The translations under genes and the position numbers were made by a program. Under the pieces are notes generated by a model that was not told the origin of the DNA, made no database searches, and worked only from the letters and a program-made list of their open reading frames with translations. A stretch of 64,000 nt of DNA from Gaiella sp. Its GTDB lineage: Bacteria > Actinomycetota > Thermoleophilia > Gaiellales > Gaiellaceae. This document shows positions 8,667 through 17,757 of this stretch, in pieces; the first letter of the stretch is position 1, and each line of letters opens with the position of its first letter. The stretch spans positions 1,116,001 through 1,180,000 of the forward strand of contig JAOSJZ010000001.1 of the NCBI GenBank assembly GCA_027493885.1, in the 5' to 3' direction.

Positions 8667-10061
8667 ATGAGCACCACCGTCTCGCCGCTTCAGAGCGCGC
8701 GCACCGAGCTCGCGTCGTTCGGCGACCGGCTCGTCGGCGCCGACGACGCCCGCTACGACGAGGCTCGCACGCTGTTCAACGCGATGATCGACAAGCGCCC
8801 GGCGCTGATCGCCTTCTGTACGAGCCGCGACGACGTCGCCGCCGCGATCCGCTTCGGGCGGGAGCACGACCTGCGCCTCGCCGTGCGCGGCGGCGGCCAC
8901 AACGGCGGCGGCCTCGCGAGCGTCGACGACGGGCTCGTGATCGACCTCTCGCCGCTCGACGAAGTCTCGGTCGACCCGGCCGTGCGGACGGTGCGCGTCG
9001 GCGGCGGCTGCGTCTGGGGCAAGGTCGACGCCGCAACCGGGCCGCACTCACTCGCCGTCCCCACGGGAGTCATCTCCTCGACCGGCGTCGGAGGGCTGAC
9101 GCTCGGCGGCGGGCACGGCTACCTCGCTCGCCGGCACGGCCTCACGATCGACAGCCTCCTCTCCGCGGAGCTGGTGCTCGCCGACGGCTCGCAGGTGACC
9201 GCGAGCGCCGACGAGAACCCCGACCTCTTCTGGGCGATCCGCGGCGGCGGCGGCAACTTCGGCGTCGTCACCGAGTTCACGTTCCGGGCCCACCCGCTCG
9301 AGACGATCGTCGGCGGGCCCACCTTCTGGGCGATCGAGGACGCGAGCGAGCTCCTCGCCGCCTACCGCGAGTGGCTCCCGTCCGCGCCTCGGAACGTGAT
9401 GGCGTTCTTCAACTTCCACACGATCCCGCCGGTCGCGGAGGCGTTCCCCGAGGAGCTCCATCTGCGCAAGGTCTGCGGCGTCGTCTGGTGCGTCGACGCG
9501 TCCGACGAGGACGCGGAGCGGGCGATGGCGCCGCTGCTCTCGGTCGCCGAGCCGCTCCTGCACGGGGTCGGCCGGATGCCGATCGCGGCGCTCAACTCCG
9601 CCTTCGACGGCCTCTACGGCCCCGGCGACCAGTGGTACTGGCGCGGAGCGTTCCTGCGGGCGATCCCGGACGAGGCGATCGCCGTGAACCGCTCCTTCAA
9701 CGAGCGGATGCCCGGCTTCAAGGCCGGCTCGCACCTGTACCCGGTCGACGGCGCGGTCAACGACGTCGCGCCCGAGGACACGGCGTTCGGCTTTCGCGAC
9801 GCGACCTGGTCGCAGGTCTTCATCGGCTGCGATCCCGATCCGGCGTCGGCGTCCGCGGTGCGCGACTGGACGATCGGCTACCACGAGGCGATCGTCCCCT
9901 TCTCGGCCGGTGCCTCGTACGTCAACTTCATGATGGACGACGAGGGTCAGGGACGCGTCAAGGCGACGTACGGGTCGAACTACGCACGCCTGCAGCAGGT
10001 CAAGGCGGCCTACGACCCGGACAACGTGTTCCGGGTCAACCAGAACATCCTGCCGGCCTGA
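8667..10061 (+). CDS. FAD-binding oxidoreductase, berberine-bridge (BBE)-like
   Basis: 464-residue flavoenzyme of the vanillyl-alcohol/BBE family. The PCMH FAD domain shows RGGGHNGGG near residue 74, whose histidine is the covalent FAD site, then TGVGGLTLGGGHGYLARRHG and GGGGNFGVVTEF. The position that is cysteine in bicovalent enzymes appears to be a non-cysteine residue (VPTGVIS), so single attachment is likely. The C-terminal BBE motif YGSNYARLQQVKAAYDPDNV plus FRVNQNI is intact. Strong Shine-Dalgarno. Substrate unknown (alcohols, sugars or plant-type aromatics in this family). Divergent from the LuxR-type regulator. Confidence 0.9.
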   Translation: MSTTVSPLQSARTELASFGDRLVGADDARYDEARTLFNAMIDKRPALIAFCTSRDDVAAAIRFGREHDLRLAVRGGGHNGGGLASVDDGLVIDLSPLDEVSVDPAVRTVRVGGGCVWGKVDAATGPHSLAVPTGVISSTGVGGLTLGGGHGYLARRHGLTIDSLLSAELVLADGSQVTASADENPDLFWAIRGGGGNFGVVTEFTFRAHPLETIVGGPTFWAIEDASELLAAYREWLPSAPRNVMAFFNFHTIPPVAEAFPEELHLRKVCGVVWCVDASDEDAERAMAPLLSVAEPLLHGVGRMPIAALNSAFDGLYGPGDQWYWRGAFLRAIPDEAIAVNRSFNERMPGFKAGSHLYPVDGAVNDVAPEDTAFGFRDATWSQVFIGCDPDPASASAVRDWTIGYHEAIVPFSAGASYVNFMMDDEGQGRVKATYGSNYARLQQVKAAYDPDNVFRVNQNILPA

Positions 10062-10071
10062 AGCCGGGCTC

Positions 10072-10098
10072 CGGGGCGGGCCGCGCCGGCCCGCCCCG
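10072..10098. terminator. bidirectional terminator hairpin
   Basis: Perfect 12-base arms (CGGGGCGGGCCG and its complement) around a 3-base loop, between two convergent genes (oxidoreductase stop 10061, VWA stop 10105). No T-run, as usual at this GC content. Confidence 0.65.
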
Positions 10099-10104
10099 AC
10101 GGCC

Positions 10105-11118
10105 TCAGGGAAGCCCCGGCTGCCAGAGGCGCGAGAGCCCGGTCGCGGCGACGAGGCCGAGGGCTGCCGCGGCGACGAAGAGGAACGTCACCTCGGTGCG
10201 ACGCTCGCTCCGGCCGAGCCGTGAGCCGAGGTCGCTGTACGCGGAGGTGAGCGCCTTGGCCGAGCGAGCGGCGAAGTACTCGCCTCCGGTCGTACGCGCG
10301 ATCGCCCGAAGGGTGCGGCGATCGGGGGTGCGGTTGAAGCCGAAGCCCGGAAAGCCGCCGGATGGAGCCTGTCCCCGTGGCTCGCCCCTGTCCGTGCCGA
10401 GCGCGACCGTGTAGACGGGGATCCCGGCGCCTTGCGCGAGCGCTGCCCCCTCCTCCGGCTGCAAGAGCCCGCGCATCTGGCGCCCGTCGGAGAGGAACAG
10501 AATCGTGACGGTGCGCCCCAGGCCGACGGCGCCGCCGGCCGCGGACGGGTGCTCGCCCGGCTCGGCGAGCGCGTCGCGCGCGAGCTCGACCGCGCGGGCG
10601 AGCGCATCCCCGATCGCCGTTCCGCCACGGCCGGCGCTGAAGGGGCCAAGCGTCGCGAGCGACCGTTGCAGGAGCGCGCGGTCGTGCGTCGGGAACGCCG
10701 TCACGGACACGTCTCCGGCGAACGTGACGATCCCCACGCGGATCCGCTTCGGCGCCCGGTCGAGGAACGACTGCGCGGCCGCCTTCGCGGCGCCGAGGCG
10801 GGTGGGCGGGACGTCCCGCGCGAGCATCGAGCGCGAGACGTCGACGACGAGCAGGACGGTGGCGTCGTCGACTGGCGCGAGCCGCGTCACGCTCGGCCGG
10901 GCGCTGCCGACGAGGAGCAGCGCGAGCACGGCGAGCACGAGCGCCAGCGTCGCCAGCTCGCGCCCCGACGGCGAGCGCGGGGCGACGGCGCGAAGGACGT
11001 CCACGTTCGTGAAGCGGACGGCGTACCGGGCGCGCTGCCGCCGCGCGAGGACGTACGCGGCGACCGCCGCGGGGAGCAGCAGGAGCGAGAGGAGCGCCAG
11101 CGGACGGTCGAAGGCCAA
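10105..11118 (-). CDS. BatA-like membrane VWA-domain protein
   Basis: 337-residue protein with two N-terminal membrane segments (LALLSLLLLPAAVAAYVLA and LATLALVLAVLALLLVG), a von Willebrand A domain from about residue 80, and a C-terminal membrane segment (FLFVAAAALGLVAATGL). The metal-ion site is complete: DVSRSM (DxSxS), a threonine in RGGTAIGDAL and the aspartate in FLSDGRQ. This is the layout of Bat/aerotolerance and MoxR-associated VWA proteins. The frame is open further upstream, but TTG at 11118 is preceded by GAGGAGG and begins right before the first helix, so I prefer it. No MoxR ATPase is adjacent. Confidence 0.82.
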   Translation of the reverse strand: MAFDRPLALLSLLLLPAAVAAYVLARRQRARYAVRFTNVDVLRAVAPRSPSGRELATLALVLAVLALLLVGSARPSVTRLAPVDDATVLLVVDVSRSMLARDVPPTRLGAAKAAAQSFLDRAPKRIRVGIVTFAGDVSVTAFPTHDRALLQRSLATLGPFSAGRGGTAIGDALARAVELARDALAEPGEHPSAAGGAVGLGRTVTILFLSDGRQMRGLLQPEEGAALAQGAGIPVYTVALGTDRGEPRGQAPSGGFPGFGFNRTPDRRTLRAIARTTGGEYFAARSAKALTSAYSDLGSRLGRSERRTEVTFLFVAAAALGLVAATGLSRLWQPGLP

Positions 11119-11195
11119 TCGATCCTCCTCGAAGCAGCAATCGTATCGTCGCGCACGTGGTCGAGGGCACGCCGGGACGGATGAGCCGCGCCGTC

Positions 11196-11201
11196 TAGTC
11201 T
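11196..11201 (+). promoter_or_regulatory. -10 box TAGTCT of the amidohydrolase gene
   Basis: TAGTCT, 7-base spacer, GTG start at 11209; leaderless arrangement. Confidence 0.6.
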
Positions 11202-11208
11202 CCGCGGC

Positions 11209-12734
11209 GTGATCCTTCAGAACGGGGTCGTGCGGACGATGGACCCGGCGCTGCCGACGGCGGGCGCGCTCGCCATTGCGGCCCACCGCGTCGTGGGCGG
11301 CGTGGGGACCCACGAGGACGCACTGCCGACGCCCGAACGGATCGACCTCCGCGGACGCTGCGTCGTGCCCGCCTTCACGGACGCGCACGTGCACTTCCCG
11401 ACCTGGTCACTCGCGCGGAGCGACGTCCAGCTCGACGGCGCCGGCTCGCTGGCCGAGGCGCTCGCGCGGGTCGGCGCGCACCGGCCGCGTGGCACGTGGA
11501 TCCGCGGGCACGGCTGGCGCGACGCGGAGTGGTCTGAGCCTCCTTCGCGCGAGGCGCTCGACGAGGTCGTCGGCGAGCGGCCGGCCGCGCTCTGGTCGAA
11601 GGACTACCACTCGCTGTGGCTGAGCTCGGCCGCGCTCGCTCGCGCGGGCGGCGACCTGCAGCTCGCGGGCGGCGTCGTGGAGCGCGACGCCGCGGGAGAG
11701 CCGACGGGAATCCTTCGCGAGGAGTCCGCCTGGCGGTTCCGCGACCAGCACGTCGAGGTGAGCGAGAGCGAGTGGATCGCCGCCACGCGCGAGGGCCTGC
11801 GCGTCGCCGCCGGACGCGGCGTCGGCGCGATCCACGACAAGGACGGCTGGCTCGGCGCGCACCGCATCTTCGGGCGGATCCAGGAGAGCGGCGGCCTGAC
11901 GCTCCGCGTCTGGCAGTCGCTCCCGGCCGACCACGTCGGTCACCTGCGCGAGCTCGGCCTTCGCTCACGGCTCGGAGACGACTACCTCCGGCTCGGCTAC
12001 CTGAAGACGTTCATGGACGGCACCCTCGGCTCGCAGACCGCGTGGCTGCTCGACGGCAGCGGCGTCCGCATCACGAGCGGCGAAGAGCTCGCCGAGATCG
12101 TCCGCGAGGCGGCGGCGGCCGGCTGGCCGGTCGCCGTCCACGCGATCGGCGACCGGGCGAACCGCGAGGCGCTCGACGCGCTCGAGGCGACGCGCGACGC
12201 CTGGCAGCCCTCGGATTGCGCCACCGGATCGAGCACGCGCAGTGCCTCCACCCCGACGACCTGCCGCGGTTCGCCGAGCTCGGCGTCGCCTGCTCCGTCC
12301 AGTTCAGCCATGCGCCCTCCGACCGCGACCTCGCCGAGCGCTTCTGGGGCGACCGGCTCGACGGCGCGTACGCGTTCGGCTCGCTGCTCGCGAGCGGCGC
12401 CGTCGTCGCGAACGGCTCCGACGCGCCCGTGGAGGAGCTCGACCCGCTCGCCGGGATCGCCGCGGGAGTGCGGCGGACGATCGACGAGCGGCCTGCGTGG
12501 CGCGGCGGCGAGGCGCTGACGGTCGAGCAGGCGCTCCACGCCTCGACCGTCGCGGCCGCCTGGCTCGCCGGCGACGAGCGTAGCCGCGGGAGGCTCTTGC
12601 CCGGCTTCCTCGCCGACCTCGTCGTGCTCGACCGCGACCCGGTCGCGATCCCGGTGGACGAGCTCCCCGAGGTGCAGGTGGTCGCGACGATGGTCGGCGG
12701 CCGCTGGGTGCACAACCCGCCGCCCTGGGACTGA
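11209..12734 (+). CDS. amidohydrolase, YtcJ-like (frameshifted)
   Basis: Metal-dependent hydrolase of the amidohydrolase_3 group, about 508 residues. Metal ligands visible: DAHVHFPTW (HxH) near residue 61, the lysine in YLKTFMDGTLGS, VHAIGDRANREAL, RIEHAQ and the aspartate in ANGSDAPVEELDPL. A single missing base near 12210 (expected CCGCTC, found CCCTC) shifts the frame; all motifs fall into one protein when it is restored. Ends with the usual second half of the small beta domain (GFLADLVVLDRDP). Natural substrate unknown; related proteins hydrolyse N-substituted amides. Confidence 0.82.
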
Positions 12735-12754
12735 GAGCCCGAGCCCGCGCAGGG

Positions 12755-12760
12755 TAGGGT
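12755..12760 (+). promoter_or_regulatory. -10 box TAGGGT of the SGNH hydrolase gene
   Basis: TAGGGT, 6-base spacer, GTG at 12767; leaderless arrangement. Confidence 0.55.
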
Positions 12761-12766
12761 TCCCGC

Positions 12767-13418
12767 GTGCGCACCGTCGTCGCCGCTGCCGCGCTGCTCG
12801 CGTGCGCCCTTCTCGCCGCCAGCGCCACCGCGGGCGGCTCGGCCCGTCCTCGCGTGACGCTGTTCGGCGACTCCGTCGCTGCCGCGCTCGCCTACCAGTC
12901 GTCGGCCCGCAAGACGCTCGCCCGCGGGCTCGACCTCCCGGATCGACGCGAAGGTCTGCCGGCGGCTCGCCGAGACGGGCTGCCCGTACAAGGGCGACCG
13001 GCCGCCGAGCGTCCTCTCGCTCGTGACGCAGCCGGTCAAGCCGCTCGGGAGCGTCGTCGTGATCGACGTCGGCTACAACGACCCGCCCTCGGCCTACGGC
13101 GACGACATCGACCGTGTCATGCAGGCGCTCGTACGACAGAGCGTCACGACCGTGATCTGGGTGACGATGCAGGAGCAGCGCGCGCTCTACCGGACGACGA
13201 ACGCGGCGATCCGCGCCGCGGCAAAGCGCTGGCCGCAGATCCAGGTCGCCGACTGGGACGACGCCAGCGCCACGAAGCCGAAGTGGTTCGTCGACGACGG
13301 TCTGCACCTCTCGTCGGCCGGCGCGGTCGCGCTCGCGAAGTTCCTGCGGCCGCTCGTCCTCGCCTGGACCTGCACCGGCCAGTGCCAGCGGCGGCTGGCC
13401 GAGCCCGCGGACTCGTAG
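12767..13418 (+). CDS. secreted SGNH-type hydrolase (frameshifted)
   Basis: About 217 residues with a signal peptide (TVVAAAALLACALLAASATA) and the SGNH block I motif TLFGDSVAAAL holding the nucleophilic serine. The C-terminal DxxH dyad is DDGLHLSSAGA. VVVIDVGYNDPP gives the block with the oxyanion asparagine. One surplus C in CCC near 12937-12940 breaks the frame between RGLDL and RIDAKVC; otherwise the gene is complete. Likely an extracellular esterase or acyl hydrolase; substrate unknown. Confidence 0.75.
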
Positions 13419-13450
13419 TTTCCGCGCTCGGCACCGGCCCGATCGGGCCG

Positions 13451-13456
13451 TACACT
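13451..13456 (+). promoter_or_regulatory. -10 box TACACT of the HxlR gene
   Basis: TACACT, 6-base spacer, ATG at 13463; leaderless. Sets the start inside a much longer open frame. Confidence 0.6.
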
Positions 13457-13462
13457 GGGGAC

Positions 13463-13828
13463 ATGTCCACCCGCGCCACCCCGCCGCGGACGATGCTTCC
13501 GGTACACCAGGCCGGGCAGTGCTCGGTGGCCGCGACGGGTGAGATCGTCGGGTCGAAGTGGACGGTGCTGATCGTCCACGACCTCTCCGAGGGGCCCCGC
13601 CGCTTCACCGAGCTCGAGCACGCGTGCGCCGGGATCAGCCCGCGGACGCTCGCCGAGCGGCTGCGCTGGCTCGAGGCGGAGGGCATCGTCGTGCGCCGCA
13701 GCTACGCCGAGTCGCCGCCGCGCGTCGAGTACGAGCTGACCGACAAGGGCGACGCGCTCAAGCCGATCATCGACGAGATGCGCCGCTTCGGCCACGAGTG
13801 GCTGGGCTGCGAGGTTCACTCGGCCTAG
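13463..13828 (+). CDS. HxlR-family winged-helix regulator
   Basis: 121-residue MarR/HxlR-like transcription factor. The family signature is complete: QCSVAATGEIVGSKWTVLIV, LSEGPRRFTELEHACAGISP, TLAERLRWLEAEGIVVRRSY and YELTDKGDALKPII. The cysteine before the first helix (Cys at about residue 20) is at the position used for thiol or aldehyde sensing in some relatives. Target genes are unknown; the leaderless promoter directly upstream suggests a monocistronic unit, and a palindromic repeat follows the stop. Confidence 0.88.
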   Translation: MSTRATPPRTMLPVHQAGQCSVAATGEIVGSKWTVLIVHDLSEGPRRFTELEHACAGISPRTLAERLRWLEAEGIVVRRSYAESPPRVEYELTDKGDALKPIIDEMRRFGHEWLGCEVHSA

Positions 13829-13856
13829 GGGACTGGCACCGCAGGTGCCTGTCCCC
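13828..13856 (+). repeat. GGGG-TGGCACC palindromic repeat, copy 1
   Basis: Arms GGGGAC-t-GGCACC and GGTGCC-t-GTCCCC around GCA, beginning on the last base of the HxlR stop. A second copy in the opposite orientation lies at 13905-13935 and two more (one partial) near 43.3 kb. Acts probably as terminator here; the family looks REP-like. Confidence 0.6.
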
Positions 13857-13904
13857 AGTGACGCGTTGAGGCGCTCCACGCGGCGGGAGAGACGAAGCGC
13901 CGCT

Positions 13905-13935
13905 GGGGGTCAGGCACCTTCGGCGCCAGACCCCC
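13905..13935 (-). repeat. GGGG-TGGCACC palindromic repeat, copy 2
   Basis: Same structure as copy 1 with one extra base per arm end and a TTC/GAA loop; inverted relative to copy 1. It overlaps the last codons and stop of pepT, so the repeat has become coding sequence for the C-terminal tail. Confidence 0.6.
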
Positions 13936-15205
13936 TGTGCCCCCACACGCGCACGAGCTCGACGCAGGTCGCGGCGGCGGCGGCCATGTCCTGCACGGAG
14001 GCCCACTCGCGCACCGAGTGGTAGTTCTGGCCGCCCGTGAACAGGTTCGGGGTCGGGAGGCCTTTCTCCGTGAGCCGCGCACCGTCGGTGCCGCCCCGGA
14101 TGATCGTGTGGACGGGCTCCACGCCCGCCCGCCGGATCGCCTCCTCGGCGGCGACGACGATCTCCGGGTGCCGCTCGAGCACGGTGCGCATGTTGCGGTA
14201 CTGCTCCTCGACGGCGAGCGTGAACGACGCCCGAGGCTCGGCGCCGACGACCTCGGCCGCGATGCGCCGCACGAGCTCGACGTGCTCCTCGAGCTTCGCG
14301 TCGTCGTGGTCGCGCGCGATCAGCCAGAGAGTCGCGCCGGAGGCGCTGCCGGAGATGCGCTCGGGGTGGACGAACCCCTCGCGATCCTCGGTCGTCTCGG
14401 GCGAGAGCCGCTCACGCGGCAGGGCGGCGATCACGTCGGCGATCAGCTTGAGCGCGTTCACGAGCCGGCCCTTCGCCGTCCCCGGGTGGACGCCCACCCC
14501 CGCGACGGTGAGGACGAGCTGGTAGGCGGAGAACGTCTCCGTCTCGAGCTCGCCGAGGCCGGAGCCGTCGAACGTGTAGGCGACGTCGGCGCCGAAGGCG
14601 TCGAGGTCGAAGTGGTCGGTGCCCCGCCCCACCTCCTCGTCGACCGTGAACGCGATCCGGGCGGTCGCGCGCGGCGCGTCGTCGGCGAGCAGCCGGCGGG
14701 CCGCGGTGACGACGATCGCGACCCCGGCCTTGTCGTCGGCGCCGAGAAGCGTCGTCCCGTCGCTCGTGACGAGGTCGTGGCCGAGCCTGTCGGACAGCGC
14801 GGGCATGTCGCCCGGGTCGAGGACCTGGGTCGCGTCGCCCGGCAAGACGATCGGCTCCCCCGTCCAGGCACGGTGCACCAGCGGGACGACCCCGGCTCCC
14901 GGCGCGGCAGGGGAGGTGTCGACGTGCGCGATCAGCCCGACAGTCGGCGCCTCGTCGACGGTGCCGGGCACCGTCGCGAACACGTAGCCCGGCTCGGTGA
15001 GCTCGACGTCCTCGAGCCCGAGGCCGCGGAGCTCGTCGACGAGGAGCCGCGAGAGGTCGAGCTGCTTCGCGGTCGACGGGTACGTCGTCGAGCTCGGGTC
15101 GGCCTGCGTGTCGACGACGACGTAGCGGAGGAAGCGCTCGAGCACCTCCTCGGCCAGCTCCTCCGCGAGCGGGCTCGCGTAGCGAGCGTCAGCGGAGGCG
15201 GCCAA
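13910..15205 (-). CDS. pepT: peptidase T (tripeptide aminopeptidase)
   Basis: Cytosolic dizinc M20B aminopeptidase releasing the N-terminal residue of tripeptides. Motifs in order: DTQADPSSTTYPSTAKQ, metal His in AHVDTS, bridging Asp in LLGADDKAG, general base and ligand in VDEEVGRG, Asp in YTFDGS, EGFVHPERISG, the IIRGGTDGARL loop and the last His in NLFTGGQNYHSVREW. 431 residues, normal length. Start TTG overlaps the 3' end of the upstream M20 gene by 17 bases; a GTG a few codons in is an alternative. Two peptidases in tandem suggest peptide salvage. Confidence 0.93.
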   Translation of the reverse strand: MAASADARYASPLAEELAEEVLERFLRYVVVDTQADPSSTTYPSTAKQLDLSRLLVDELRGLGLEDVELTEPGYVFATVPGTVDEAPTVGLIAHVDTSPAAPGAGVVPLVHRAWTGEPIVLPGDATQVLDPGDMPALSDRLGHDLVTSDGTTLLGADDKAGVAIVVTAARRLLADDAPRATARIAFTVDEEVGRGTDHFDLDAFGADVAYTFDGSGLGELETETFSAYQLVLTVAGVGVHPGTAKGRLVNALKLIADVIAALPRERLSPETTEDREGFVHPERISGSASGATLWLIARDHDDAKLEEHVELVRRIAAEVVGAEPRASFTLAVEEQYRNMRTVLERHPEIVVAAEEAIRRAGVEPVHTIIRGGTDGARLTEKGLPTPNLFTGGQNYHSVREWASVQDMAAAAATCVELVRVWGHRGSGAEGA

Positions 15206-16526
15206 GGCTGCGGAACGTCTCGACGATCGTCTCGAGCCCCTCGCGCAACGCGGGGGCGGGGATGCGCTCGTTCGGCGAGTGCATCTGCGCGGTCGGTCGC
15301 GCGAACCCCGTCACGATCGCCGGGACGCCGCGCGCGACGAGCGCGGCCACGACCGGGATCGAGCCGCCGGAGCGGACGAGCAGCGGCCTGACGCCGAGGA
15401 CCTGCTCGAACGCGTCCTGGGCCAGGACGATCGCGGGCGCCTCGGGGTCGACGTACCCGGGCTCGCCCGCCGACCAGAGCTCGACGTCGAGGGTCGCGCC
15501 CTCGGGCGCGGCCTCACGCAGCATCCGCTCGAACACGGGTGCGATCGCCGCGGTCGTCTGCCCCGGGGCGAGCCGGATCGAGACGTTCGCGACCGCCTCC
15601 ACCGGCAGCACCGTCTTCTGCAGGCGCGGCGAGCCGCTCTCGAGCCCGTGGACCGTGATCGACGGCTCCGCCGTCGTCCGCACGCTGAACTCGGCGGCCG
15701 CGGTCGGGTCTTGCGGCCGTGCGCCGTGCGCGGCGAGCTCCTCGGTGCCCGGCGGGAGCACGCTCCAGCCCTCGAGCTCCTCCTCCGTCGGCGGCGCGAT
15801 CCCCGCGCGAAGGGGCTCGGGGAGCCGGCCGTCCGGGCCGGGCAGCACCGCGGACAGGATCTGCATCAGCGCATGCGCCGCCGTCAGCGCCGCGCCGCCG
15901 TAGATGCCGGAGTGGAGGTCGCGCTCGCCCGTTCGGACGGTCACGTGGAAGTAGCAGAGCCCGCGGAGCGCCGTGCAGAAGCTCGGCAGCTGCTCGGTCG
16001 CGTAGCTGCCGTCGAGGACGAGCGCGACGTCGGCCGCGCCGTCGTCCTCCTCGACCCAGTCGACGACCGCGTGCCCGCCGACCTCCTCCTCCGCGTCGAT
16101 CGCGAAGCGGACGTTCACGGGAAGCTCGCCCGCGGCGGCGAGGAGCCGTGTCGCCTCGAGCAGCATGAAGAGGTGCGCCTTGTCGTCGGCGACCCCGCGG
16201 GCGACGAGCGAGCCGTTTCGCTCGACGAGCGTCCACGGGTCGGACTCCCAGAGCTCGAGCGGGTCGGGCGGCTGGACGTCGAGGTGCGCGTACGCGAGCA
16301 CGGTCGGCGCCCCTTCGCCGGCCGAGGCGCGAACCTCGCCGATCACGAGCGGTCGCCCGCCGCGCTCCTCGATGCCAGCCTCGCCCCCGGACGCGCGGAT
16401 CCGCTCGACGACCCAGTCCGCGGCCCGGCGGACGTCGTCGGCGTGCACGGGGTCGGCGCTGACAGACGGGATCGCGATCAGCTCCGCGAGCCCCGCGACC
16501 AGCTGCTCGTGGGGCGGGATCACCAC
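15189..16526 (-). CDS. M20-family dipeptidase
   Basis: Zinc exopeptidase of the carnosinase/DapE-like M20 group, 445 residues from the preferred start. Landmarks: YAHLDVQPPDPLELW, GVADDKAHLFMLLE, IDAEEEVGG, LVLDGSY, GERDLHSGIYGGAALTA (dimerisation domain) and QMHSPNERIP near the end. A longer frame starts at GTG 16544, but TAGGAT ends 7 bases before the GTG at 16526, inside that extension, so 16526 is more likely. Overlaps pepT and is probably co-transcribed with it. Confidence 0.9.
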   Translation of the reverse strand: MVIPPHEQLVAGLAELIAIPSVSADPVHADDVRRAADWVVERIRASGGEAGIEERGGRPLVIGEVRASAGEGAPTVLAYAHLDVQPPDPLELWESDPWTLVERNGSLVARGVADDKAHLFMLLEATRLLAAAGELPVNVRFAIDAEEEVGGHAVVDWVEEDDGAADVALVLDGSYATEQLPSFCTALRGLCYFHVTVRTGERDLHSGIYGGAALTAAHALMQILSAVLPGPDGRLPEPLRAGIAPPTEEELEGWSVLPPGTEELAAHGARPQDPTAAAEFSVRTTAEPSITVHGLESGSPRLQKTVLPVEAVANVSIRLAPGQTTAAIAPVFERMLREAAPEGATLDVELWSAGEPGYVDPEAPAIVLAQDAFEQVLGVRPLLVRSGGSIPVVAALVARGVPAIVTGFARPTAQMHSPNERIPAPALREGLETIVETFRSLGRLR

Positions 16527-16533
16527 GTGGGCG

Positions 16534-16539
16534 ATCCTA
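16534..16539 (-). promoter_or_regulatory. -10 box TAGGAT of the M20-pepT unit
   Basis: Minus-strand TAGGAT, 7-base spacer, GTG at 16526. It lies inside the longer possible frame and so argues for the shorter protein. Confidence 0.6.
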
Positions 16540-16583
16540 GCCACGCCGGCCCGCGCACCCGGTCGGACAGCAGCGTCGTCTCT

Positions 16584-17648
16584 TCAGGCGACGTCGCGGA
16601 CGGCGGATGCGTCGGCGAGCGCGCGAAGCTTCTTCAGGCTCTGGTGCTCGATCTGGCGGATCCGCTCGCGCGTGACGTTGAAGGCGCGCCCGACCTCGTC
16701 GAGCGTGCGCGGCTGCTGGCCGTCGAGCCCGTAGCGGAGCTCCAGCACCTGCCGCTCGCGGGGCGAGAGCGCCGCCAGGATCGAGCGCAGCGCCTCGCGG
16801 CGGATCGCCACCTCGGCCGCCTCGTCGGGCAGCGGCTCCGACTGGTCGGTGAGGAAGTGGCCGAACTCCGACTCCTCCTCGTCGCCGACGGGCTTCTCGA
16901 GCGAGACCGGTGTCTGCGCGCTGCGCTTGATCTGCTCGACCTCCTCGACCGGCAGGTCGAGGTCGTTCGCGATCTCGAGCGCGGTCGGCTCACGGGCGAG
17001 CTCCGCGCGGAGCTTGCGCTCCGAGCGGCTGATCTTGTTCAGCTTCTCGACGACGTGGACCGGCATGCGGATCGTCCGCCCCTTGTCCGCGATCGCGCGC
17101 GCGACAGCCTGGCGAATCCACCACGTCGCGTAGGTCGAGAACTTGAATCCCTTGCGCCAGTCGAACTTCTCGGCGGCGCGCACGAGCCCGATCGTCCCCT
17201 CCTGGATCAGGTCGAGGAACGGCAGCCCCTGGTTGCGGTAACGCTTCGCAATCGAGACGACGAGCCGGAGGTTTGCCTCCACCATCGCCTGCTTCGCCGA
17301 ATGGTCGCCGCGCTCGATCCGTTTCGCGAGCTCGACCTCCTGGGCCGCCGTCAGCAGCGGAACCTTGCCGATGTCCTTCAGGAAGAGCTGCAGCGTGTCG
17401 GTGGAGATCTCCGGCTCGGCCTTCTCCCAGGCGCGCTCGCTCTCGACGTCCTCTGCCGCGGCCTCCGGCACCACGACCTCGATCTGCTCCTCGTCGAGCG
17501 CGTCGTAGAACGCGTCGATCTGCGCCGGGTCGAGGTCGAGCTCGTCGAGAGCGAGCGCAACCTCGTCCGCGTCGAGCCGTCCCTGCGCGCGCCCGGACTC
17601 GAGGAGCGCTCGACCCTCGTCGGATACGAGAACGACGTCCGGCGCCAC
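16584..17648 (-). CDS. rpoD: RNA polymerase sigma-70 factor, principal (RpoD/SigA) type
   Basis: Carries a short region 1.1-like N-terminus ([20 protein letters not shown]), region 1.2 [20 protein letters not shown], a full region 2 ([53 protein letters not shown]), region 3, and region 4 with [20 protein letters not shown] then [20 protein letters not shown]. These match housekeeping sigma factors. The frame is open to GTG 17744, but GTG 17648 has a good Shine-Dalgarno (GGAAAGGA, 5-6 bases upstream) and gives the usual N-terminus, 354 residues. A TPR gene ends 13 bases before the longer start. Whether it is the only principal sigma factor cannot be told from one window. Confidence 0.92.
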   Translation of the reverse strand: MAPDVVLVSDEGRALLESGRAQGRLDADEVALALDELDLDPAQIDAFYDALDEEQIEVVVPEAAAEDVESERAWEKAEPEISTDTLQLFLKDIGKVPLLTAAQEVELAKRIERGDHSAKQAMVEANLRLVVSIAKRYRNQGLPFLDLIQEGTIGLVRAAEKFDWRKGFKFSTYATWWIRQAVARAIADKGRTIRMPVHVVEKLNKISRSERKLRAELAREPTALEIANDLDLPVEEVEQIKRSAQTPVSLEKPVGDEEESEFGHFLTDQSEPLPDEAAEVAIRREALRSILAALSPRERQVLELRYGLDGQQPRTLDEVGRAFNVTRERIRQIEHQSLKKLRALADASAVRDVA

Positions 17649-17757
17649 CGCCGTCCTTTCCGGTTCACTCGCTGCTGCGCTCAGGACCGCCCCTTCCGTC
17701 GCGTCGCTCGACACGGTAGCCACGAAGTCGGCGCCGGTCAACACGCCGCCACGGACG

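Noticed and set aside
17649..17744. N-terminal extension of the sigma factor to GTG 17744
   Set aside because: The GTG at 17648 has a clear Shine-Dalgarno and gives the usual N-terminus; the extension has no sigma-like sequence. It cannot be fully excluded.
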